A stretch of 64,000 nt of DNA from Sneathiella limimaris. Lineage in GTDB: Bacteria; Pseudomonadota; Alphaproteobacteria; Sneathiellales; Sneathiellaceae. Shown here in pieces: positions 1 to 7,220 of the stretch. The stretch is from NCBI RefSeq assembly GCF_012932565.1, contig NZ_JABBYJ010000001.1, positions 2,108,001 to 2,172,000 on the forward strand. Direction: 5' to 3'. The notes under the pieces are model-generated. The model did not search any database and was not told the DNA's origin. It saw only the letters and a program-made list of their open reading frames with translations. Position 1 is the first letter of the stretch; every line of letters starts with the position of its first letter. The translations under genes were made by a program, and so were the position numbers.

Positions 1-503
1 GAAATGGTTACCAATAGGGCCGATTTCTGATGTGTTAGCTGCTGGGTGTGACGGCGCCAGTTGGGGCATAGCGGGGAGTGGGATTGGTAGAGAAGCAGCT
101 TTCTTGCGCCGTTTCTTGTTTGTTTTGGGGCTTCCACCAAGAAACATTGGTCCAGTTGAATAAGCTTCGGGAGCGGAAGGCTCAACAGGTAATGGTGCTG
201 ATGAGGCCAGACGGACAGGGGAGCATCCGGACTTTTTTGCTCTCCAACAACCCACAATGCGACAGGTTGTTGTCGGGGATGAATTCCTCTGTTGCTGGAG
301 GTATTCCCCTCCAGAAGCCAAAACAGATGTGTTAGGGGTAATCGGAGAAAACGAGCCATGGGACGAAGCTCATTCAATTTAACCTGACGCTTGCCAGCAA
401 TGATTTCTGTGACCCGTGAGGGGGGGAGGGAAAGGGCAGAGGCGAGCTCACTTTTGTTTTTAGAAAGATCCGCAAGCCTCTCTTCAATCCATTGATGCTT
501 CAT
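1..503 (-). CDS. XRE-family HTH regulator, partial (3' end off window)
   Basis: Open frame on the minus strand from ATG at 503 with no stop before the window edge (at least 167 residues). The N-terminus (KSELASALSLPPSRVTEI) is a Cro/CI-type helix-turn-helix of the compact phage-repressor kind, followed by a typical 'MARFLRLPLTHL' helix at about residues 50-62. The remaining ~100 residues are proline- and histidine-rich and not recognised; an S24/LexA-like dimerisation domain would be usual for this architecture, but I cannot see its Ser-Lys motif. A perfect palindrome lies 32 bp upstream of the start, suggesting autoregulation. Function beyond DNA binding is inference. Confidence 0.6.
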   Translation of the reverse strand, partial: MKHQWIEERLADLSKNKSELASALSLPPSRVTEIIAGKRQVKLNELRPMARFLRLPLTHLFWLLEGNTSSNRGIHPRQQPVALWVVGEQKSPDAPLSVWPHQHHYLLSLPLPKLIQLDQCFLVEAPKQTRNGARKLLLYQSHSPLCPNWRRHTQQLTHQKSALLVTI

Positions 504-534
504 TACTTTTCCAAGTTTCGTATGGGATTTGCCA

Positions 535-551
535 TTTACGAAAATCGTAAA
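535..551. promoter_or_regulatory. 17-bp palindrome, candidate repressor operator
   Basis: Perfect inverted repeat TTTACGA-AAA-TCGTAAA located between the XRE gene reading leftwards (start 503) and a possible promoter reading rightwards at 557. Arm length and position suit a dimeric HTH repressor controlling its own gene and the divergent transcript. Confidence 0.45.
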
Positions 552-556
552 AAACC

Positions 557-585
557 TTGACTATCAGAGAATTATAATTTATTCT
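557..585 (+). promoter_or_regulatory. Candidate sigma-70-type promoter
   Basis: TTGACT (557-562), 17-bp spacer, TATTCT (580-585) in an AT-rich stretch, reading toward the gene at 780. It abuts the palindrome at 535-551, so a bound repressor could occlude it. Inferred from consensus matching only. Confidence 0.3.
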
Positions 586-640
586 CATAGGTAGAATATA
601 TATCAATATAATTATCCTATAAATAATATTTAATACATGA

Positions 641-706
641 AGTTGTTGAAAAATAAAATCCTTTTAAGTTGGGGGTGCAGGGTTTTAAATTTTAAATTCA
701 ACAACT
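641..706. repeat. 10-bp inverted repeat with 46-bp spacer
   Basis: AGTTGTTGAA at 641-650 is perfectly inverted as TTCAACAACT at 697-706, in the AT-rich leader before the gene at 780. It could be a distant operator pair or a long-loop hairpin in the leader; no function is visible. Confidence 0.35.
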
Positions 707-779
707 ACAGGTAACGGGGTGGCCTCAAATAATTCGCTTTTATTATATAACCATAATTTTGGTTTGATGGGGTATCAAA

Positions 780-1313
780 ATGTCAAAACGTGTAAGACAC
801 AAGCGTAAAAACGTAATTTTGGGGGAAAATGAATTAAACTTGGGAGAGCCGGCCAATCTCAACTATCGGCCACAGGATATAAGGCAATATGCAGATGAAA
901 AACTGCAACTGGCTCAAAATAAGCCGCGACAGCAACTCGCCTTTTGGAAGGGGTTTAGTGATTGCCAGATAAAAGCCGCGTCCCGATTGTATGGCGGCTT
1001 TCAGCGGCTCTATGCGGGCTCCGGGGTTCGGGCGCAAAATTACACCTTTACGCCGGGAAGCCGGGGTCCTTATACCGAACCGTCCCATGAACTGGAGTTT
1101 ATATTCTCCAATTGGGCGCGCTATGCCGGGGAAGAGGGAATACATGTGTCGGCTGTATTGGATATAGTTGTTTTCGGGAGAAGCTGCCGGGAAGTAGATC
1201 GGACATTGGCCCGGCGCAAAGGATTTGCGCGGAAAAACCTGGAAGATGGCCTTTCTTTTTATCAGCTTATATATCGCCAATACACCATTATGGAGAAAAA
1301 AGACTTGACATAA
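780..1313 (+). CDS. Hypothetical protein, possibly phage-related
   Basis: A 177-residue soluble, basic and tyrosine-rich protein, not confidently recognised. It starts with a strongly basic segment (MSKRVRHKRKN), then a central region with FSRL/Y-rich motifs and a C-terminal section (REVDRTLARRKGFARKN) that could bind nucleic acid. An ATG with an upstream GGGG-like ribosome site supports the start. Setting between two XRE regulators, downstream of AT-rich operator-like DNA, resembles a phage-derived or mobile accessory island, but no integrase, terminase or structural gene is present in view. The opposite-strand frame (834-1280) reads as a shadow. Confidence 0.5.
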   Translation: MSKRVRHKRKNVILGENELNLGEPANLNYRPQDIRQYADEKLQLAQNKPRQQLAFWKGFSDCQIKAASRLYGGFQRLYAGSGVRAQNYTFTPGSRGPYTEPSHELEFIFSNWARYAGEEGIHVSAVLDIVVFGRSCREVDRTLARRKGFARKNLEDGLSFYQLIYRQYTIMEKKDLT

Positions 1314-1333
1314 CGGGTACGCTCTGATAGTCT
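1305..1333 (+). promoter_or_regulatory. Candidate promoter at the 3' end of the 780 gene
   Basis: Perfect TTGACA at 1305-1310, 17-bp spacer, TAGTCT at 1328-1333. Transcription would start near 1340, only some 15 nt before a strong terminator hairpin, so it would yield a very short RNA or read through to the small frame at 1564. Confidence 0.4.
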
Positions 1334-1354
1334 ATCTCTCACAGTTCGAAAAAG

Positions 1355-1392
1355 GGTTCAGAAATCTGGCTATGATTTCCGGGCCTTTTTTT
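1355..1392 (+). terminator. Rho-independent terminator
   Basis: GGTTCAGAAATC (1355-1366) pairs with GATTTCCGGGCC (1374-1385) across a 7-nt loop, with one mismatch and two G-U pairs, followed by a run of seven T. It closes the gene at 780 and possibly a short independent RNA. Confidence 0.6.
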
Positions 1393-1563
1393 GTGCCTGA
1401 TCGGCAAGAGAATTTGTTTCATAGTATTGAAAAATAAGAAAAATTTCGAAACAGGTTAAGGCGATCAGGTTTGATGAGACTATCGATCATCGGAGCCTAC
1501 TGACTAAAATTTCAGGGCAGTCACATTTTTAGCCAACATTCATAGGTGGAAAAAGGAATGGAT

Positions 1564-1692
1564 ATGAAATTTCCAGGCCTGACCGATGCGCTTGCGGTTT
1601 TTGCAAAAACGCTGGGCAGTCGGATCCTCAATCGGCAGTCGGCCATAGACCTGCTGGCACAGATGCCTGAACTTGCAATGAATGGTCTGTAA
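1564..1692 (+). CDS. Possible small protein (42 aa)
   Basis: Short frame beginning ATGAAATTTCCAGG, preceded by AAGGA six bases upstream (1553-1557), which makes this ATG more likely than the one at 1558. The product is an amphipathic helical peptide with several leucines and no recognised motif. It ends eight bases before the convergent XRE gene. Coding status rests only on the ribosome site and composition. Confidence 0.3.
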   Translation: MKFPGLTDALAVFAKTLGSRILNRQSAIDLLAQMPELAMNGL

Positions 1693-1699
1693 ACGGGCA

Positions 1700-2551
1700 T
1701 TAAACTGTATTTGCTTTCAATATGTCTTCGATATGCTCCGATACTGAGCGGGCATCAATCTCGGATTCTTTAACCAAGTTGTCGAAATGTTGAGTGAGCG
1801 CCTGTATCTGCCTGTTTTCTCGAAAAACCATATAATATTGGCCGATATAAATGACGGCCAGCAAAGGGCCGAATATGGTGATCGGGGCTGAAAAAACGAC
1901 TTTAGGGTCGTAGACATATATTCTGACGGATGGATAGAAGTTCCGGCAATACTGGATGATATGCTCGACCTGTTCTTCTCTTGCTGTCTTTGATAAGCCC
2001 GTCCAATACCCATCGCCACGGATCAGTGAGTGAAGCATATCTTTGGGGATACAGATTTCATAATCTGATCCTGGTTGCTGGACCCATTTCATATGATCAG
2101 AAGTGGTCTTGGCGGCTTGCTCGGGTGTCTTGGTCAGGAAGGCCGAATATTCAAACTGCATGACCGCATCTGTTTTAATAATATCAGGCAGGGTCGCCGG
2201 GACATGGCGGATTTTGTGGCCTTTGGCCTCTCGAAACCAGTCCCTTAATTGAGCGTCTGTAGGCGTGCGCGCAGCTTCAGTCAAATTGATAGAAACTTGC
2301 AGCAGGTCGGCTGCGGTTTCGCTTCGTTCTGTCAAACCAAGCAGCCAGTCGAGGCTAACGCCCAGGGCATTTGCACATTCTGCTGCCAAATGGGCGTTCG
2401 GTAGTCTGGTTGACTCCTCATTGAGCAATTGTGCGATGGTTGATCGATCAACACCACAACGGCGCGCTAATTCGCTCTGGTTCAGTTTTGATGCCTGCAT
2501 TCGGCTGAGCAATCGGTCGCGAAATGTCCAGGCGCGTTCTCTCTTATCCAT
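1700..2551 (-). CDS. XRE-family transcriptional regulator with C-terminal effector-like domain
   Basis: A 283-residue protein. Residues about 10-75 form a Cro/CI HTH (LNQSELARRCGVDRSTIAQLL) followed by the dimer-type helix 'ANALGVSLDWLLGL'. The rest, roughly residues 90-280, is an unassigned domain with aromatic-rich strands (FYPSVRIYVYDP, IYIGQYYMVF), resembling the long C-terminal part of stand-alone XRE regulators common in Alphaproteobacteria. A 21-bp palindrome lies just upstream of the start (2560-2580), consistent with autorepression. Regulated targets are unknown; the divergent DUF2061 gene is a candidate. Confidence 0.75.
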   Translation of the reverse strand: MDKRERAWTFRDRLLSRMQASKLNQSELARRCGVDRSTIAQLLNEESTRLPNAHLAAECANALGVSLDWLLGLTERSETAADLLQVSINLTEAARTPTDAQLRDWFREAKGHKIRHVPATLPDIIKTDAVMQFEYSAFLTKTPEQAAKTTSDHMKWVQQPGSDYEICIPKDMLHSLIRGDGYWTGLSKTAREEQVEHIIQYCRNFYPSVRIYVYDPKVVFSAPITIFGPLLAVIYIGQYYMVFRENRQIQALTQHFDNLVKESEIDARSVSEHIEDILKANTV

Positions 2552-2559
2552 TTAAAATT

Positions 2560-2580
2560 TTTATCATCATTGTTGATAAA
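2560..2580. promoter_or_regulatory. 21-bp palindrome, candidate operator of the XRE regulator
   Basis: TTTATCA and TGATAAA arms (perfect 7 bp) flank a nearly symmetrical 7-bp centre. It begins 9 bp before the XRE start codon at 2551, so binding would block its transcription or initiation. Confidence 0.5.
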
Positions 2581-2678
2581 AATAAACAAAATAGAGAAAT
2601 ATGAGCGGAAACACCTAATGTTCGCGTGAGCAGAAAGTCTGTATCTCTTCACAATCAGCTCAAGAAGGATGGTTGTTG

Positions 2679-2891
2679 ATGGAGAGTACCTTTCGGATCG
2701 TTATTAAGTCCGTTACCTGGCAGTTGCTGGGCATTATTGTTGTGACGATGCTCAGTTATATCCAGACAGGTGAAGTTCTGAGCGCCTTTATGTTGGCAGT
2801 CAGTGCCTCGTTCTCTGGCTTTGTATTCTTCTTTATTCACGAAAAGATATGGAGCCGAATAACCTGGGGGAGGCAGCGAAAGTCAGCCTGA
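2679..2891 (+). CDS. DUF2061 small inner-membrane protein
   Basis: About 70 residues with two predicted membrane helices (WQLLGIIVVTMLSYI and SASFSGFVFFFIHEKIW). The start 'ESTFRIVIKSVTWQ' and the end 'HEKIWSRITWG' match the DUF2061 pattern (short, hairpin-like membrane protein of unknown role). I chose ATG 2679 because AGAAGGA lies nine bases upstream; TTG codons at 2673 and 2676 are alternatives. Divergent from the XRE regulator. Confidence 0.75.
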   Translation: MESTFRIVIKSVTWQLLGIIVVTMLSYIQTGEVLSAFMLAVSASFSGFVFFFIHEKIWSRITWGRQRKSA

Positions 2892-2915
2892 GATGCTGCC
2901 TGACAGGAGCGTTTG

Positions 2916-3242
2916 TTACAGATTGACGCGGCTCAGCTTTCCTCGCATTTGCATATCCGGAACTTCATCTGCAACCCCATCGATGACAATAGTATCCCCA
3001 TCGATTTCGCCCTCCATATGGATCGTGATGTCGTCCACACCGAAGATGGAGGCCACCTCACCGGATATGGTGAAGCGTTTGGTCCGCACTTCGGCGTTTA
3101 AGGTATTCCCGTCAACGGAATAGGTGCCAACGTAGAAAAGGGCAGAATTACCGCCATTTATCTCACCATTGGAGAAATGCAGTACCCCGGTCCCCTTGCC
3201 GAATGGGGTTTCGAACTCCCCAGTGTATAGTCCCTCCTGCAT
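2916..3242 (-). CDS. GrlR-family small protein
   Basis: A 108-residue protein beginning MQEGLYTGEFETPFGKG and containing 'NGEINGGNSALFYVGTY', the beta-rich pattern of the GrlR family (named for a type III secretion negative regulator in enterobacterial pathogens; a lipocalin-like fold). In environmental Alphaproteobacteria these genes normally stand alone, and no type III genes are visible here, so the family name should not be taken as function. A GGGGAG ribosome site precedes the ATG. Confidence 0.6.
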   Translation of the reverse strand: MQEGLYTGEFETPFGKGTGVLHFSNGEINGGNSALFYVGTYSVDGNTLNAEVRTKRFTISGEVASIFGVDDITIHMEGEIDGDTIVIDGVADEVPDMQMRGKLSRVNL

Positions 3243-3370
3243 GATCAGATACTCCCCTTTTCCTGAACAGATTGTGCAACCTCTACTGATATGGCCCTGT
3301 TGGTTGTGAAGTAAAGTCCATAGCAGAATGCCCGTTTTCTTGTGGGTGAGGTGTGAGGTGTCATATTTCT

Positions 3371-5305
3371 TTACCTGCTGATTTGCCGCGAAATTGCATC
3401 GAAAAGTTGGCTGGGCTTGAAGGGCTTGGTCAGTACCTCATTCATTCCTGCATCCTTGAATTCGCTATGACTATCGGTGAAGGCTTCCGCTGTTAAGCCA
3501 ATGATCGGGATGTCAGCAGAAATGTGTTTGCGAATGGCTTGTGTCGCCTCAACACCATTCATTTCAGGCATGTGGACATCCATGAGAATAAGGTCCGCCC
3601 AATCGGTTTGGCAGGCCTCGACAGCTAGTCGACCGTTTCCAACCAGTTGGACCTCGTGGCCGGCTTTTTTCAGAAAGGCCATTGTAATTTGGGCATTTAC
3701 CGGATTGTCTTCAGCGACAAGCACCTTGCATGATTTTGTGGAGAGCTCATAGCCAGCTTCTGCCTGATCTTGAGGGGCCTCCCGCATGGCATGAGGCGCG
3801 TCGAAGGGAAGATAAATGCTAAAGGTCGATCCGTGATCGACCTGGCTTTTAACCTCAATGTCGCCGCCCATGAGTTTTGTCAGATTAAGGATAATGGACA
3901 GTCCAAGCCCGGTGCCGCCGAATTTTCGGGTGATGGTGTTGTCTTCTTGTGAGAAGGGTTCGAAAATCGCTTTCAGTCGGGCAGGGTCAATGCCCTTACC
4001 CGTATCTGCCACGGTCAATTTCAGAATTGTATCCTTTTCCATCAAGGACAAGGCAGAAGGTAAGTCGGCATTTTTGATAAATTCGCTGGTCACAGAAATT
4101 TTGCCGGTGCCCGTAAACTTCAGCGCATTGCTGAGTAGGTTCCATAGCATCTGCTTGATCCGGTTGCCATCTCCGTCCAGTTCCAGATCTGGGTCAATCT
4201 GGTTCTGGATGATCAATTCAAGGGATTTCTTTTGGGCCAGGGATTCAAAGGGCAGAATGACATCGTTCACCAGCTTGGTTGGCGAGAAGGCTTTGGTTTC
4301 CAGTTCAAACTTGCCGGATTCTATTTTGCTCATGTCCAGAACATCGTTGACGATGGCCAACAGATCCTTGCCGGAGGAGAGAATTGTTTCGACTTTTGCC
4401 GTTTGATTTGGATCGAGATCGGAAAGGCGCAACAGCTCAGCGATGCCAAGGACCCCGTTCAAGGGTGTTCGAATTTCATGGCTCATGGACGCAAGGAAAG
4501 CGGATTTTGCCTTGGTTGCTGCCTCCGCCTGTTCTTTTGCAACGGAAAGATCGCGTTCGGTATCTTTTTGCGCCGTAATGTCATAGGCCCAGAAAAGATG
4601 GCATTTTTCCTCGTTTAATACGAAGCTTTTCCAGTTCAGCGAGAGCCAAAGTAACCTACCGCTTTTATGTTTTCCTCTGACGACCCGGTGCTCGATAAAC
4701 CCTTGTTGTTGATACAGTTCAATGACTTCCTGCCGCTCTTTGGGATCCGCCCATACATCGACAGCTTTCTGGCCAATCAGATCTTTGAGATCGTAACCCA
4801 ATAATTCTGCATAGTTACTATTGGCGTATTGAATGATTTGATCTGTCTCTCGCGTGATGCCGATGGCAATGGGGCTGGCTTCCAGGATCTGCCGAAACCG
4901 GGCTTCGTTCTCTCGAACCCTGCTCTCCGCTTTTTTGCGTTGGGTGATATCGATCTGCCAGAAGATTTCAGCCGGTCTGCCTTCGAATTCGGTGGATTGG
5001 GAGTTGATCAGGACCCAGCGAATATTGCCATCCATGCAAAGCCGTTCGGCCTCAAAATTCTGAAGGGGTTTGCCAGACGTGATCAGCTCTTTGGCCTCGT
5101 TATAAGCCGTCTTGCTAATCCAGGTCTGTTGCCTGTTGAAGTTGAGGAATTCTTCTTCACTGGTGGCACCGATAAAATCTAGAAAAGCCTGGTTCGCCAT
5201 CAGAACTTCAACCGTTTCAGGAACGAACACTGTCGCGCCAATCGGACTGTTGCGGATGAGGTTCCGGATGTCGGACTCTTGCGGAGACATTTCAATCACC
5301 GACAT
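3371..5305 (-). CDS. Hybrid sensor histidine kinase/response regulator with two PAS domains
   Basis: A 644-residue soluble protein with no membrane segment. Two PAS domains (about residues 10-125 and 135-250) lead into HisKA with the H-box SHEIRTPLNG (phospho-acceptor His near 276), an HATPase domain with N-box LLSNALKF, G1 DTGKGI and G2 GGTGLGLS (about 385-500), and a receiver domain (about 525-640) with acceptor Asp near 576 (LILMDVHMPEMNG) and conserved Lys (LTKPF). It likely senses a cytoplasmic signal and phosphorylates its own receiver. No partner regulator or Hpt protein is adjacent. Confidence 0.92.
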   Translation of the reverse strand: MSVIEMSPQESDIRNLIRNSPIGATVFVPETVEVLMANQAFLDFIGATSEEEFLNFNRQQTWISKTAYNEAKELITSGKPLQNFEAERLCMDGNIRWVLINSQSTEFEGRPAEIFWQIDITQRKKAESRVRENEARFRQILEASPIAIGITRETDQIIQYANSNYAELLGYDLKDLIGQKAVDVWADPKERQEVIELYQQQGFIEHRVVRGKHKSGRLLWLSLNWKSFVLNEEKCHLFWAYDITAQKDTERDLSVAKEQAEAATKAKSAFLASMSHEIRTPLNGVLGIAELLRLSDLDPNQTAKVETILSSGKDLLAIVNDVLDMSKIESGKFELETKAFSPTKLVNDVILPFESLAQKKSLELIIQNQIDPDLELDGDGNRIKQMLWNLLSNALKFTGTGKISVTSEFIKNADLPSALSLMEKDTILKLTVADTGKGIDPARLKAIFEPFSQEDNTITRKFGGTGLGLSIILNLTKLMGGDIEVKSQVDHGSTFSIYLPFDAPHAMREAPQDQAEAGYELSTKSCKVLVAEDNPVNAQITMAFLKKAGHEVQLVGNGRLAVEACQTDWADLILMDVHMPEMNGVEATQAIRKHISADIPIIGLTAEAFTDSHSEFKDAGMNEVLTKPFKPSQLFDAISRQISR

Positions 5306-5554
5306 GCTTAATTAAACCTGGCGAAAACTAACTTCATACAGACACCAACTCAGAGAATGGAGCGACGGCACATTCTGCTGATGATTTTACTGAGAATACA
5401 CACGCTCCCGATACATCAGAATATATTGGATCCAATTGATTAATTTTGTCTAAATTTTGCCCGAAATTGGGGGTGTGTTCAGCGCTTTTGCAGAGCTGGT
5501 GAGCGGCGGGTGTGACGGGTGCCATCCCGAACAGTTTTATGATCCCAAAAAGCA

Positions 5555-5590
5555 AAACCCCCCGGGAGCGGATGCTCTACCGAGGGGTTT
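5555..5590 (-). terminator. Terminator downstream of tRNA-Asn
   Basis: On the minus strand AAACCCCTCGG pairs with CCGGGGGGTTT (one mismatch) and is followed by TTGCTTTTT. It lies seven bases after the tRNA-Asn 3' end. Confidence 0.6.
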
Positions 5591-5596
5591 CAATAT

Positions 5597-5672
5597 TGGC
5601 TCCCCGAGCAGGACTCGAACCTGCGACAAATTGATTAACAGTCAACTGCTCTACCAACTGAGCTATCGGGGA
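5597..5672 (-). tRNA. tRNA-Asn (anticodon GTT)
   Basis: 76-nt cloverleaf read on the minus strand: acceptor TCCCCGA/TCGGGGA, D-arm AGCTCAGTTGGTAGAGC, anticodon loop CTGTTAATC, T-arm GCAGGTTCGAGTCCTGC and encoded CCA. Confidence 0.95.
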
Positions 5673-5799
5673 TCAGTGGACCCGATTGTATCGGGTTCGC
5701 GGCTTATAGCAAGGGAATGTTTCGCTGCCAAGCCCTGATTTTCATTTTTTTGAAAAAAATTCGTAAAAGTTGAACTTTAGTCTTTTCTTTCAAAGGGTT

Positions 5800-5820
5800 G
5801 AGGGGCGTTTTTCACCCCTC
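5800..5820. repeat. GC-rich hairpin after Pmp3 gene
   Basis: GAGGGG and CCCCTC arms around a T-rich loop, 25 bp downstream of the Pmp3 stop. It may act as a weak terminator, but no clear T-run follows on the minus strand. Confidence 0.3.
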
Positions 5821-5844
5821 GACGCCAGCTGAATAATCACAAAA

Positions 5845-6027
5845 TTAATGATGTTCTGCGATCTTTTTATCCGTGTTGTACTGGCTGAGCGCATAAACAG
5901 CCCAGATTGCTGCTGGAATCCAGCCGATCAAGGTAATCTGCAAGATCAGGCAGAGAATGCCCTGAAAGGGTTTTCCAATGGTGAAGAACAGCAGGAAGGG
6001 CAGCAACAGCGCGATAATCAATCTCAT
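5845..6027 (-). CDS. Pmp3/YqaE-family membrane protein
   Basis: A 60-residue hydrophobic protein with two helices (LIIALLLPFLLFFTIG and GILCLILQITLIGWIPAAIWAVYAL) and the conserved 'IGWIPAAIWAVYAL' end of the UPF0057/Pmp3 family, linked in other organisms to membrane potential and salt or cold stress. ATG 6027 is chosen because GGAGGA lies six bases upstream; the longer frame adds five residues without a ribosome site. Confidence 0.88.
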   Translation of the reverse strand: MRLIIALLLPFLLFFTIGKPFQGILCLILQITLIGWIPAAIWAVYALSQYNTDKKIAEHH

Positions 6028-6223
6028 ATGGGTATCCTCCAAGGATTTAATTCGTGCCTCATGTTAGCGAAGCGAGATTAGAGGGGCAATATGTTTGCGA
6101 CAAACGTATCTCAAACGACTTTTGTGAGGGGCGGCGGGATGGGAGCAAACATCGCAAGCCAAAGAAGCGGTCGCGTGATCAGCGTTCAATGTTGAGCCGT
6201 TCAGATTTTCAGAAAAGAGAAGA

Positions 6224-6297
6224 TGGAGGCCTGGACCGGAATCGAACCGGTGTACACGGATTTGCAATCCGCTGCGTCACCACTCCGCCACCAGGCC
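6224..6297 (-). tRNA. tRNA-Cys (anticodon GCA)
   Basis: 74-nt cloverleaf on the minus strand: acceptor GGCCTGG/CCAGGCC, anticodon loop ATTGCAAAT, T-arm CACCGGTTCGATTCCGGT and encoded CCA. Confidence 0.95.
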
Positions 6298-6438
6298 CCA
6301 GATAATGTGGTGTAACTTCGAAAAGTGCATGGGTTTTATGAGTTTCTGCCTGTCCTGTCAACAGGAGAGTTTCAGAGCTTTCAGAGTTTAAGCGGCCTCA
6401 GGGAAATCAGAGGTTTGAAAAGAGGGGAGTGAAGTTTA

Positions 6439-7098
6439 ATGACACCAGCAGAAGCGGCAGAATGGGCGGCGATCGCCTATCTGGAGCCGGATATTGGACG
6501 AGCAGAGGCGCAGGCCCGAGGCTACGGGTATATTTTATTTTCAAAGGGGGCTCATCAATGTGTTGTGGCCAGCCGACAGGATGAAACGGTTATCGCATTT
6601 CGGGGGACAGAGTTTTCCCTGTTCAACTGGCGGGATGTTGTAACGAGCCTGAAAGCCCGTTTGATCCCCAATCCCGCAGGGGCAGGGCGTGTACATAATG
6701 GATATTCAAAAGGGGTATGGGCCTTAATTCCGCTGATAAAACCCTTGATGAGGGGGCAGATCTACCTGACAGGACATTCCATGGGCGGAGCCATGGCAAT
6801 TCTGGCTGGGGGATGGCTTAAGGTCGATGCCGTTTTCAGTTTTAACGCGCCCAAAAGTAGTGACCAGAAATTCGCATTAGCCTATCCGGTTCCCTTGTTT
6901 AGATTTGAGAGCCGGCATGACTGGGTTCCCTGGTTTCCCTCTGCGTTAGCTGACTGGGTTCATGTCGGTGGACGGATCCTTCTGGACAGTCAGGGGCACT
7001 CACTTGAGGCAGTCAGAAAAGTCCTCTGCGCACCCAAGACCCTCTGTCCTGAAGGTCGGCTTGCGGGCGAAATTACAACGCTACTTCCAAGAGGTTGA
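6439..7098 (+). CDS. Lipase class 3 family protein
   Basis: A 219-residue alpha/beta-hydrolase with the lipase_3 pattern: oxyanion segment VIAFRGTE (about residues 50-57), nucleophile elbow LTGHSMGGA with Ser near 114, candidate Asp near 161 (SRHDWVPW) and His near 187 (SQGHSLE). There is no signal peptide, so the product is probably cytoplasmic or non-classically exported; the natural substrate is unknown. It stands alone in its orientation, 120 bp before the Pcm-like gene. Confidence 0.82.
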   Translation: MTPAEAAEWAAIAYLEPDIGRAEAQARGYGYILFSKGAHQCVVASRQDETVIAFRGTEFSLFNWRDVVTSLKARLIPNPAGAGRVHNGYSKGVWALIPLIKPLMRGQIYLTGHSMGGAMAILAGGWLKVDAVFSFNAPKSSDQKFALAYPVPLFRFESRHDWVPWFPSALADWVHVGGRILLDSQGHSLEAVRKVLCAPKTLCPEGRLAGEITTLLPRG

Positions 7099-7220
7099 AG
7101 AAAACCGTTGGCAAGCGTCGCTTCTTTCTTGCCTTGCGGGTTAAAATTTCAGTATAAAAGCCGCAAATTGACCGAATTTTCCGGTCTCTCTGAGTTAAAA
7201 GGCAGGATAACAGGAATCTC

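Noticed and set aside
78-335. Plus-strand frame at the left edge
   Set aside because: In antisense register to the XRE gene 1-503, which has a clear HTH and start codon.
834-1280. Minus-strand 148-residue frame opposite the gene at 780
   Set aside because: Plus-strand frame is longer, has a ribosome site and a following terminator; the minus frame looks like its shadow.
5334-5555. Minus-strand 73-residue frame before the hybrid kinase
   Set aside because: No ribosome site, low-complexity composition, overlaps the terminator region after tRNA-Asn; no recognised motif.
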